A model generated the notes under the pieces. It had not been told where the DNA came from, ran no database searches, and saw nothing but the letters and a program-made list of their open reading frames with translations. The position numbers and the translations under genes were made by a program. This document shows positions 1-10,275 of a stretch of DNA of 64,000 bases, piece after piece; the stretch's first letter is position 1, and the number at the start of each line of letters is the position of its first letter. The stretch comes from Myxococcales bacterium (GTDB taxonomy: Bacteria > Myxococcota_A > Polyangia > Nannocystales > Nannocystaceae). The stretch is taken from positions 233,465 through 297,464 of the forward strand of contig JACKDV010000009.1 of NCBI GenBank assembly GCA_020633315.1, written 5' to 3'.

Positions 1-1
1 G

Positions 2-1238
2 GGGCTCCCGGCGCGCCTCGGCCTGGGCGGGCTGCAGCTCAACCTCGCGCTGGTCGAGGGCTTCGCCGAGGCCCTCGCTCCGCGCCCGCGCGAGGGCCTC
101 GACCTGCACGACCAGGCCGCGGTCCTCGAGCGCCTCGAGCTGCGCCCCTCGCTGTCCTCGCTGATGGGCCTGTCGTTCTGGGGCAAGTCCTCGCGTCACG
201 CTTACGCGGCGGCCGGCTCGTTCTGCCTGTGGCTGGTGGAGACCCGCGGCGTCGGTCCGCTGGTCGCCCTCTACGGCAACGGCGGCGACTTCTCGGCCGC
301 CTATGGGCTGTCGCTGGCCGAGCTCGAGTCCCAGTGGGTGGAGCTCCTGCGGGCCCGACCGATCCGCGAGCGCGACATCGAGGCGCTGCGGCAGCGCTAC
401 GCCAAGCGGGCGATCTTCGAGCGCCCCTGCGCCCACCGGGTGGCCAACCTCCTCGTCGACGCGCACCGGGCCGATCAGCGCGGCGACCACGAGACGAGCC
501 TCGCCCACCACCGCTCGGTGTGCGAGCTCGAGCCCCAGCGAGCCCAGCACCGGGTGGCGCTGGGCCGGGCCCTGGCCCAGGCGGGATACTTCGAGGAGGC
601 CCGCGCCACCCTCGAGCAGGTCGGCATGGAGCCCGAGCTCACCCACACCCTGGCCTCGATGGTCGACGAGACCCTGGGCGACCTGGCGGTCCAGCGCGGC
701 GAGCTCGACCGGGCCGCGGCCCACTACCAGGCCGCGCTCGGCCGCAGCGTGTCCGAGTCGGTCGCGCGGCGGCTGCAGATCGAGCTGCTCGGCACCCGCG
801 ATGCCCAGCTCGCGCCGCTGGTGCTCGACTACATCGCGCCCTTCGAGACCAACGACGCGAGCCCCAGGCTGGCCACGCTGCGGATGTACCTCGCGACCCG
901 GATCCGCGAGCTGGGTCCCCACGCCGCGCTGGGGTGGTACCTGGTGGGACGCCAGCTCCTGGTCGCCCGCGAGGGCCAGCGCGCGGTCGAGGCCTTCGAG
1001 CACGCCCTCGCCCCCGCCGAGGGCCAGGCCGGGCTCACCACGACCGAGCTGGAGCGCGGCGCCCGGGAGGGCCTGCTCGTCGCGAGCGTTCGGGCGCGGC
1101 ACTACGCCCGCGCCCGCGAGGTGCTGGCCGAGCTGCTCCACGACCCGGAGATCGGCAACGGCGACCGCTACACCTACGAGCTGTGGGCGGAGCGGATCGA
1201 GTTCTTCGAGACCTTCCGACCCGCGACGCAGGCCCGCC

Positions 1239-1258
<20 letters not shown>
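2..1258 (+). CDS. Peptidase-MA-like protein with TPR tail, 5' partial
   Basis: The reading frame is open from the first base, so the gene begins outside the window; an internal ATG at 164 is not the true start. The first ~115 visible residues resemble the end of a peptidase-MA (gluzincin) domain: an EGFAEA segment, an AAGSF-x-x-WL motif and an AYG-x-SLAELE-x-x-W ending. The HEXXH zinc site expected for that family would lie upstream and cannot be seen. The rest is helical and Ala/Leu/Arg/Glu-rich with TPR-like pairs (around AHRADQRGDHETSLAHH and ALGRALAQAGYFEEA). Probably a secreted or periplasmic protein, but the N-terminus is missing. It converges on the carboxyltransferase gene; the two 3' ends overlap by 20 bp. 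Family placement is moderately sure, peptidase activity unproven. Confidence 0.7.
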
Positions 1259-2968
<1,710 letters not shown>

Positions 2969-2972
<4 letters not shown>

Positions 2973-3804
2973 GCCGATAGCTCCTGGGTCACCCGCCGCA
3001 GCTCTCGCACGAAGGGCTCGGGGTGCTGGCGGTGCATGAAGTGGCTGCCGGGTACCCGCACCACCTCGTAGCGGTCGCGGTAGCGCACCCGGGCGCGCTC
3101 GAAAAGCTCGGGAGGGATGATGTCGTCGGTCCCCGCGAACGCGGCGGCGGGGACCGTCACCGGGCGTCGCTGGCCGGGGGGAGGGCGCGGGCTCAGGCAG
3201 CGGTAGTAGCCGAGCGCGGCCTCGAGCGCGCCGGGCCGACCGAGCACCTGCTTGGCCGCCTCGGTCTCCGCGGGGGGCACGTCCCAGCCGGGCGACCAGC
3301 GGCGCACCAGGGTGTCGATCATCCGCAGCTCGTCTCGACGGATGCGCCCGGCCACGCCCCTGCGGCTCAGGGTGAAGAAGTGACGCAGCGCCCACAGCAG
3401 CCGCGGCGAGGGGCGCATGGCCGCGGGGTGGGGCACGGCCACCGTGACGATCGCCCGCAGGCGCTGGGGGCCGAGGCCCGCCGCCGAGTAGGTCGCGCTC
3501 GCGCCCCAGTCGTGCCCCACCACGATCGCCCGCTCCTCGCCCAGCGCCTCGACCAGCGCGAGCACGTCGCGGCCCAGGGTGTCCGCGTCGTAGTCGTCGG
3601 TCGCGGGGGCCTCGGTGGGCGGGTAGCCCCGCATGAAGGGGCAGACCACCCGGAAGCCGTCGGCGGCCAGGGCCGGGCGCGCCGCGTCCCAGGTGTGGGG
3701 CGTGTCGGGGAAGCCGTGCAGCAGCAACACCAGCGGACCCTCGCCCTGCTCGAGGTAGGCGAAGCGCAGGCCGTTGGCCTCCACGTGGTGCAGCGCGTCG
3801 TCGG

Positions 3805-3808
<4 letters not shown>
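2969..3808 (-). CDS. Alpha/beta hydrolase (epoxide hydrolase/dehalogenase-like)
   Basis: A 279-residue alpha/beta hydrolase. Visible features are LLLHGFPDTPHTWD (oxyanion region), VVGHDWGASAT with Asp in the nucleophile-elbow position G-H-D-W-G, an acid in FAGTDDIIP and the final His in GSHFMHRQHPE. An Asp nucleophile is typical of soluble epoxide hydrolases and haloalkane dehalogenases rather than of esterases or thioesterases. The gene sits between the biotin carboxylase and carboxyltransferase genes, overlapping both by 4 nt (ATGA at each end), so it is made together with them. Why a hydrolase is embedded in a carboxylase operon is not known; it could act on the acid or lactone upstream or downstream in the same catabolic route. 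Confidence 0.85.
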
Positions 3809-5169
<1,361 letters not shown>

Positions 5170-5290
5170 CGGGCGCGGAGGCTAGCAGAAAAACGAGCGA
5201 GGTCGCAGGCGGTACGAGGGAAGGGGGGGAGGTGTGTGCAAGCCGGGCTCGGCCTCCCGATCGCGCTGCGGCCGATTATTCGCTTGCGGA

Positions 5291-5827
5291 ATGCCTGCGA
5301 TCCCGGTTGTAGTGGGTCCGATGGGCCGGGAGAACGTCGACGTCGATAACCTGCAGATCACGGGGGCCAAGCCCAGCGGGGGCCCTGAGGCGTCGTTGTC
5401 GGTGCACGACGAGGTGATCATCGTCGTCAACCAGGCCTATGGTCCCGACGGCGACAACATCGTCGGGATCTCCGACGTCACCTTCGACGGCTATCCGGCG
5501 GTGACCCTGCTGGTGCGCGCCGACGGGCGCGAGGAGCAGGTGCACCTGTCGCCGATCCACGGCGATCGTCGCAAGGTGGGCATGGAAGGCCTGCCCGAGG
5601 GCACCAAGTGCGAGCTGCTGTGCCCCGTCTCGCACAAGCCCCTGCCCAAGGTCGGTCGGATCGGCGACTCCGAGGCGGAGTACTGCGCCATCTACCTGAC
5701 TCCGAAGCTCGACGAGGGCTCGATGATCTACGTGAGCGACACCTGGGATCATCACCACTCGCGGATCGTCGACAACAACGAGATGATCTCGATGTGGGTC
5801 GCGGCCGAGATCGGCGACGAAGTCTAG
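5291..5827 (+). CDS. Hypothetical protein, possibly beta-rich
   Basis: I do not recognise the family. The protein is acidic, without signal peptide or membrane segment, and rich in short beta-type stretches (VIIVVNQ, AVTLLVRADG, EEQVHLSPIHGD, CAIYLTPKLDEGSMIYVSDTW). The segment KCELLCPVSHKPLPK carries two close cysteines and a histidine, and D-HHH in TWDHHHSRIVDNNEM could bind metal. Start choice is open: ATG at 5291, or ATG at 5321 (M-G-R-E-N-V-D) where the compact part begins; the first ten residues of the longer form are low-complexity. It is followed 13 nt later by the VanZ-like gene. An AT-rich patch (gattattcg, 5274-5282) just upstream could be part of a promoter. Confidence 0.65.
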   Translation: MPAIPVVVGPMGRENVDVDNLQITGAKPSGGPEASLSVHDEVIIVVNQAYGPDGDNIVGISDVTFDGYPAVTLLVRADGREEQVHLSPIHGDRRKVGMEGLPEGTKCELLCPVSHKPLPKVGRIGDSEAEYCAIYLTPKLDEGSMIYVSDTWDHHHSRIVDNNEMISMWVAAEIGDEV

Positions 5828-5840
5828 CCCGCGTCCTCGC

Positions 5841-6239
5841 GTGAGCGTGCCGAGCTCCTCCTCGCGCTCCACCCCACGTTGGGGTCGCGTCTGTGTCGCC
5901 ACCGCGCGGGGCTGGACGCTGGTGGTGTTCGTGCTGCTGTGGATGCCGCCCCCGCCTCCGCCCGAGAACATCCTGTGGTGGTGGGACAAGGCGGTGCACG
6001 CCGGGCTCATGGCCGTGTTCGGCGGGCTGTGGACCTGGGCCGGTCGGCCCGGGCGCTGGCTGCTGCCCTGGGGGATCGCCGTCGGTGTGGTTACCGAGGT
6101 GGTGCAGGGGCTGTTGCCCTGGGAGCGCAACAGCAGCCTGGGCGACTTCGGGGCCGACGTGGGCGGGCTGCTGCTCGGCTGGCTGCTCGCGCGTGTGCTG
6201 TGGCCTCGCCCCGCGGGCACCCGTCCGCCGTGGTGGTGA
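5841..6239 (+). CDS. VanZ-like membrane protein
   Basis: A 132-residue membrane protein with about four hydrophobic segments. The VanZ-family signature is present: W-x-x-DKAVHAGLMAVFGGLW, then EVVQGLLPWERNSSLGDFGADVGGLLLGW, the D-K-x-x-H and E-x-x-Q...D-x-x-A-N/D pattern. VanZ proteins give low-level glycopeptide resistance in some Gram-positives; in Gram-negatives their role is unknown. Start is GTG at 5841, 13 nt after the previous stop, so it may share a transcript. A second VanZ-type domain occurs in the PAP2 fusion at 53696-54595. Confidence 0.85.
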   Translation: MSVPSSSSRSTPRWGRVCVATARGWTLVVFVLLWMPPPPPPENILWWWDKAVHAGLMAVFGGLWTWAGRPGRWLLPWGIAVGVVTEVVQGLLPWERNSSLGDFGADVGGLLLGWLLARVLWPRPAGTRPPWW

Positions 6240-6252
6240 AACGGATATCCTG

Positions 6253-6714
6253 ATGAGGATGGGCTCGAGCGTCGGTTCCTTGGTCTCGATGGTGGTGGCG
6301 GGTCTGCTGGTCCTCGGCTGTGGGGACGACGGCGACGACGGAGGCTCCGACGGCTCGAGCGGCGCGAGCACGGCTCCGGCGGGGACCAGCTCGAGCGGAC
6401 CGGGTGCCACCAGCACCGACGTGCCGACGGCGGGCGACGAGTCGACCACCGGCGCGGCGGGCTGGAGCTGCGTGCCCCTCGGCGGTTGCATCTGCGAGGG
6501 TCCTTGTGAAGGGCCCTGTCAGCTCGATGTCGGGGCCGCGTGCGCCGGCATCTGCAACGGCGACTGCGACGGTGCCTGCGACGTCGGCACGCCGGAAGGA
6601 CGATGCGCGGGAACCTGCGACGGCCTGTGCACCGGCATCTGCCGCACCGACGAGCCGACCGAGTGCTCGGGGACGTGCATGGGCGTCTGCTACGGTCCGA
6701 TGCCCGGCGGCTGA
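6253..6714 (+). CDS. Cys-rich lipoprotein with Gly-x-Cys repeats
   Basis: A lipoprotein of 153 residues. The signal peptide ends in a lipobox-like L-V-L-G-C; a Ser/Thr/Gly/Asp linker of ~45 residues follows. The C-terminal half holds about 16 cysteines in short C-x3-C units of the type C-x-G-x-C (GGCICEGPCEGPC, CAGICNGDCDGACD, CAGTCDGLCTGIC, CSGTCMGVC). The arrangement suggests a disulfide ladder in the periplasm or outside the cell. Function unknown. Start can be ATG 6253 or 6259 (two in-frame ATGs). It follows the VanZ-like gene by 13 nt. Confidence 0.8.
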   Translation: MRMGSSVGSLVSMVVAGLLVLGCGDDGDDGGSDGSSGASTAPAGTSSSGPGATSTDVPTAGDESTTGAAGWSCVPLGGCICEGPCEGPCQLDVGAACAGICNGDCDGACDVGTPEGRCAGTCDGLCTGICRTDEPTECSGTCMGVCYGPMPGG

Positions 6715-7015
6715 TCCCGCGTGGGCGCGGCAACGAGGGCGCGGGCTCGAGCCTCGTGATGGCCTCGTGATCGTGGGCCTCGAGCCGACGCGCATCGACG
6801 CGATCTGCACACTCGCGGGCGAGCCCGCCGCCGTCCCGGATGCGCGGCCGGGACGAGCCTTCTCGGTGATGGGGATCGCAGCTCCGCGGCCGTGACACGC
6901 GCGACCGACTGTCGGTGGCGGACCTACCGCGCCCGTGCGGAACCGCCGGGAGAAATTTCCTTTTGAATTTCAAAGAAGTGGTGGATTCCCTGAGAACATG
7001 AACCCGAGATGGGAC

Positions 7016-7041
7016 TTGATGAGAACACCAATCCTCATCAA
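7016..7041. repeat. Perfect 8-bp inverted repeat, operator-like
   Basis: TTGATGAG (7016-7023) is mirrored by CTCATCAA (7034-7041) across a 10-nt spacer. The core GATGAG/CTCATC recurs at 7084-7098. It lies in the AT-rich island upstream of the RHH gene and could be a protein-binding site or hairpin. Confidence 0.6.
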
Positions 7042-7083
7042 TAATGGATAAGAAATCACTCCCATTGAACCAACAGTGGGATG

Positions 7084-7098
7084 CTCATCGGAGATGAG
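7084..7098. repeat. CTCATC-gga-GATGAG inverted repeat
   Basis: A 6-bp perfect palindrome with a 3-nt centre, in the opposite order to the pair at 7016-7041 but using the same half-site. Two copies of the same half-site pair within 85 bp suggest a shared ligand. Confidence 0.55.
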
Positions 7099-7518
7099 TC
7101 GGAGTGGCCTCGGAAAAAATCAGGATTATCATTACCTCCGCGAAAGGGCGAGAGGCCGTGAGGCGTTCGAGCGAGCGGTCCTGTCCAGGAGGTGGTGGTG
7201 TCACGGGTATCGAGGCTGGAGTGGCGAGCGCGACGTGTGGTTTGGGCGTCGACGGGCCGGGGTACCGATCGCATGACGCGACCGGCTCCGGGGCGTTCCG
7301 AGCCCTTGCGGCGTTCGCCGCCAACGGAGTCGGACGAGACCGACGATGCCGCCGAGCGGTGGACCATCGACGATCTCACTCCGCTGCGCCACGAAGAGCG
7401 AAGGATCCGCTGAGCGCGATGTGATTGCGATGGGGGAACGGGCTGCGCCTTCGGACGGGAGGGCGGGCTCCGACCCCGGTGACGACGACGACGACGACGC
7501 GACGGAGGACGACGAATC

Positions 7519-7791
7519 ATGGCAACGAAGACGGCAACGCTGGCGGTGGAACCAGGAGGCGCGACCACGAGCGCGGACCGGAGCGGGAGGCGACGAGTAC
7601 AGATCGACTTCTCGCCCGCTGCGTACGCTCGGCTGGAGTCGATCCGCGAGCGGGGCGAGGCGCAATCGAACGCCGAGGCGGTCCGCAACGCGCTCCGCCT
7701 GTACGACTGGTTCCTGCGGCAGCGCGAGGAGGGTTTCGAGGTACGCTTGGTGAAAGGAGACGAGGAGCGAGCGGTCGAGCTGTTGTGGTGA
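7519..7791 (+). CDS. Ribbon-helix-helix-like DNA-binding protein
   Basis: A 90-residue protein. After a 27-residue polar N-terminus comes a likely RHH fold: R-R-V-Q-I-D-F-S (beta strand), a helix from PAAYARLESIRERGEAQ, a turn at SNAEAVRNALRLYDWFLRQREEG and a final strand FEVRLVKGDEERAVELLW. Such proteins act as small repressors or antitoxins binding palindromes as dimers. A clear ribosome site, GGAGG, lies at 7503-7507, 11 nt before the ATG. The inverted repeats at 7016-7098 are candidate targets (inference). Next downstream is a coiled-coil membrane protein after a 69-nt gap. Confidence 0.7.
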   Translation: MATKTATLAVEPGGATTSADRSGRRRVQIDFSPAAYARLESIRERGEAQSNAEAVRNALRLYDWFLRQREEGFEVRLVKGDEERAVELLW

Positions 7792-7860
7792 GACAGCGGT
7801 CGGGGGGAGATCGCCCGGCGCTGGTCACGACGGTGGACGGCTGTTCCCTCGGGAGCGCCG

Positions 7861-8331
7861 ATGTCCAGGGCCGACGATCTAGACCGGACGCAGGAGCTGC
7901 CACCCGAGCCGCTCGACGATCTGGCGCCGCTGCAGAGCACCGACTCCACGCCGGTGCCGAGGCCGGAGCGCATCCAGACGATCTCGCTCCCGCTGCCGCT
8001 CGACGAGCTCAGCTCCGACGACGTGGAGCACGATCGCATGATCGCGCGCGAGCTCGCCTCGCGGCGCATGTCGATCGCCCGTCGCGAGCAGCGGCACCGC
8101 CACTCCATCGAGCGAGCCGAGCAGCGGCACCGCCACGAGCAGCGCCTGCTGCGGCGCCGGCAAGAGGCGCGGATCGTGGCCGCGGTGCTGGTGCTGGTGG
8201 TGGCCTCGGGCCTCGCGTGGATCTTGCTGCCCGCCGCCGAGGCGGCGCAGATCGTGTTCACCACCAGCTTCGGCGCGGTGGCCGGCTACCTGGGAGCACG
8301 CAGCCGCCGAGACGAGCGCCAGGAGGCCTGA
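7861..8331 (+). CDS. Coiled-coil membrane protein
   Basis: A 156-residue protein. Residues 1-55 are acidic and Pro-rich, without structure cues. Residues ~55-105 form a highly charged helix rich in Arg, His, Glu and Gln with two near-identical units (REQRHRHSIERA and EQRHRHEQRLL), likely a coiled coil. Two hydrophobic segments follow (IVAAVLVLVVASGLAWILL and IVFTTSFGAVAGYLGA) and a short basic tail. The layout recalls the DUF2335 group of small predicted membrane proteins, but I cannot confirm that. It converges on the winged-helix/TPR gene with 1 nt between stop codons. It may be paired with the RHH protein. Confidence 0.65.
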   Translation: MSRADDLDRTQELPPEPLDDLAPLQSTDSTPVPRPERIQTISLPLPLDELSSDDVEHDRMIARELASRRMSIARREQRHRHSIERAEQRHRHEQRLLRRRQEARIVAAVLVLVVASGLAWILLPAAEAAQIVFTTSFGAVAGYLGARSRRDERQEA

Positions 8332-8332
8332 G

Positions 8333-9802
8333 CTACGCTGCTCGGTCGAGGGACTCCGCACCCAGGGCACGAGCCGCTTGTGAGTAGAGCGACTCGGGGA
8401 CTTCCAGCGCATAGGTCGGGCGTCCGGTGGCCTCGCGGAATGCCGTCCGATTGGCCCGGTACCGGGACTCCGCAGGCGCGAGGGCAATCGCTGCGTCGAG
8501 ATCGGAGGCCGCTCCATCATGGTCCTGGAGCGCTGCGCGGCTGATGCCACGCCACTCGTGGAGGGCGGCTCGGACGGCGTCGCTTGCGTCACGGGAGAGG
8601 CCTTCGTCGGCCCAGCGGATGCAGTCGTCGTAGCGTTCTTCGATGACCGCGAGATGGGCCAGATACAGTCGTGGCCACACGAGGTGAGGGAGCCGTTCCG
8701 CCGCGAGGCGTAGGTGCTCGCCTGCCTTGGGGGAAGCCGCCCGGTGGTACACGAGGCCGCGAACGAGCCGAGCGGGACCACTGTCGGGGGAGAGGCTGGT
8801 GGCGAGCGCAGCATAGTGACGAGCCCGAGATCGATTGCCCGCCGCATCGAAGCAGAGGGCGGCGGTCACCGCCCCACTCGCGGCCACCGATGACACGGTG
8901 TGGTCACTGCGCTTGGAGAGCAACTCGGCACATCGCTCGGCGATGTGCCGGTACCGATCGACCGATGGTGGCTCTGGCTGAGCCAGGAAGGATCGGTACG
9001 TCACGACCTCTGCGGTGAGCGCGACCTCGAGGGGGCAGGAAGCGTCGTCACGGATCTCGTCGACGGCGCTGGTGAGTCGTTCCCAGTCCCGAGCATCCAC
9101 GAGGGTGTTGAGACGGACGGTGCGGATGTGATGAGCGCTCGGGTCGAGCCATAGGGCCCTCTCGTAGAGCGCCGCCGCGAGCGTCAGGAAGCCCATTCCC
9201 TGCCACGCACGGCCGCGGAAGTACAGACCGATCGCGGGCGGAAGCTCGGTGGCGTTGCGAATCGACTCGATGAATCGTCGCCAGTCGCCGTTGCGCTCCG
9301 CTTCGTCTCGTCGACGGGGGAGCTCGGCCACGTCGGGAGAGATCGCGGCACGAGGACGACTCCGCGAGGGCTTCGGGGGCTCCAGGGCAAAGCGAGCATC
9401 CTCGACGAGGATGCGGAGCCAGGCGATCTCGTCTGGGGTGGGCCCTTGCTCGGGTATCCGCAGGAGCTCGATGTCTGGAGGGTGACCCGGCTCGTAGTAG
9501 AGCAGCTCCGCAATGCGTTCCGATCGACGGACGAGCTCGCGGCTGCGCGGGGGACTACGACGCTCCGCCAGGACGCGGGCTCCAGCGTCGGTGATGCTCC
9601 ACTGTCGCGTGCCCTCGTCGCCCTCGTGCTCGGCGACGAGCCCTTGCTCGCGTAGTCGTGTCAGCACCTCGGGCAGCTCGGGAGCGCGCGGGACGTCCTT
9701 GCTCGACAGCCTCGTCGCGATGCCGTGCCAGCCTAGCTGGCCCCCGCGAGCGATGACGTGGAGCACCTCGTCGCGGAGGAGATCGGGAAGGTCGGTCACC
9801 AT
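8333..9802 (-). CDS. Winged-helix plus TPR protein
   Basis: A 489-residue cytoplasmic protein. Residues ~1-80 look like a winged helix: a helical start (LRDEVLHVIARGGQLGWHGIATRL), a recognition-type helix (LPEVLTRLREQGLVAE) and a wing (EGDEGTRQWSITDAGARVLAER). A linker and from ~190 onward several TPR-like helix pairs follow (FRGRAWQGMGFLTLAAALYERALWLDP; RARHYAALATSLSPDSGPARLVRG; DHDGAASDLDAAIALAPAESRYRANR). It could bind DNA and a partner protein. The ATG at 9802 overlaps the end of the 140-residue gene by 7 nt, so the two are coupled. Codon use is less GC-extreme than in neighbouring housekeeping genes, a sign of possible transfer. Precise function unknown. Confidence 0.75.
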   Translation of the reverse strand: MVTDLPDLLRDEVLHVIARGGQLGWHGIATRLSSKDVPRAPELPEVLTRLREQGLVAEHEGDEGTRQWSITDAGARVLAERRSPPRSRELVRRSERIAELLYYEPGHPPDIELLRIPEQGPTPDEIAWLRILVEDARFALEPPKPSRSRPRAAISPDVAELPRRRDEAERNGDWRRFIESIRNATELPPAIGLYFRGRAWQGMGFLTLAAALYERALWLDPSAHHIRTVRLNTLVDARDWERLTSAVDEIRDDASCPLEVALTAEVVTYRSFLAQPEPPSVDRYRHIAERCAELLSKRSDHTVSSVAASGAVTAALCFDAAGNRSRARHYAALATSLSPDSGPARLVRGLVYHRAASPKAGEHLRLAAERLPHLVWPRLYLAHLAVIEERYDDCIRWADEGLSRDASDAVRAALHEWRGISRAALQDHDGAASDLDAAIALAPAESRYRANRTAFREATGRPTYALEVPESLYSQAARALGAESLDRAA

Positions 9803-10218
9803 CGGAGGACCTCTACTTCCGGAGCATACAAGACCCCCGGCCCCTCGCGTAGGCGGTAGTCTTCCAGGGCCGCGGTATGGAGCTCGTTCCACAGCGCGTA
9901 CTGTTGGTCGGGATCGGTGGGCTGACCCTCGGGGTATCCCGCGAGTCGGTATCGCACCGCTTCTCGCAGCTCGTGCGAGTAGAATCGGAGGTCGACCGAC
10001 TGTGGTACGGCATGCCCCGCCAGGCAACGCTGGAGACGGGCGAGCATGGCCCGCTCGAGCATCGGGTCCTGGTCCTCGAACCGTTCGATGTGCCTCTCGA
10101 TGACGGTCAGCGCCCGAGCCGAGAGTCGGATCTTGCGGTACGACAAGGTCCGAATCGGTGGGTGAGCCGACCCTCGATCGAACGTTCGTCCACTGAATCT
10201 GCCTCGTACCCGCGTCAT
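9796..10218 (-). CDS. Small protein resembling a polymorphic-toxin C-terminal domain
   Basis: A 140-residue soluble protein. From residue ~78 it reads F-Y-S-H-E-L-R-E, then RYRLAGYPEG, then LWNELHTAALEDY and finally G-V-L-Y-A-P-E-V. This order (FYxHE, a spaced N-x-x-H-x-x-AL-x-x-Y and a closing Y-x-P-E-V) is what I remember from C-terminal domains of RHS-type polymorphic toxins of Gram-negatives; the match is from memory and unverified. No delivery part (RHS repeats, signal peptide, TM) is attached. It overlaps the winged-helix/TPR gene by 7 nt and starts 58 nt after the glycosyltransferase stop. No clear ribosome site. It could be an orphan toxin domain or a non-toxic relative. Confidence 0.6.
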   Translation of the reverse strand: MTRVRGRFSGRTFDRGSAHPPIRTLSYRKIRLSARALTVIERHIERFEDQDPMLERAMLARLQRCLAGHAVPQSVDLRFYSHELREAVRYRLAGYPEGQPTDPDQQYALWNELHTAALEDYRLREGPGVLYAPEVEVLRW

Positions 10219-10275
10219 TTCGATCCAGGGCGACTGGAACGATGATGCCCGATCGACCCGGCCCGCGGAAATGGC

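Larger units (their letters stand above)
6715..7518 (+). other. Gene-poor stretch with AT-rich island
   Basis: No convincing gene. Bases about 6950-7140 are far richer in A/T than the surroundings and hold several inverted repeats (7016-7041, 7084-7098 and a TTTGAA-T-TTCAAA palindrome at 6962-6974). A GTG at 7104 opens a frame whose first ~15 codons look protein-like (A-S-E-K-I-R-I-I-I-T-S-A-K) but which then turns into low-complexity sequence, so it may be the 5' stub of a broken gene. From about 7150 to 7518 the sequence is GC-rich again; it ends in a gac-rich run (7480-7500) just before the RHH gene. Confidence 0.6.
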
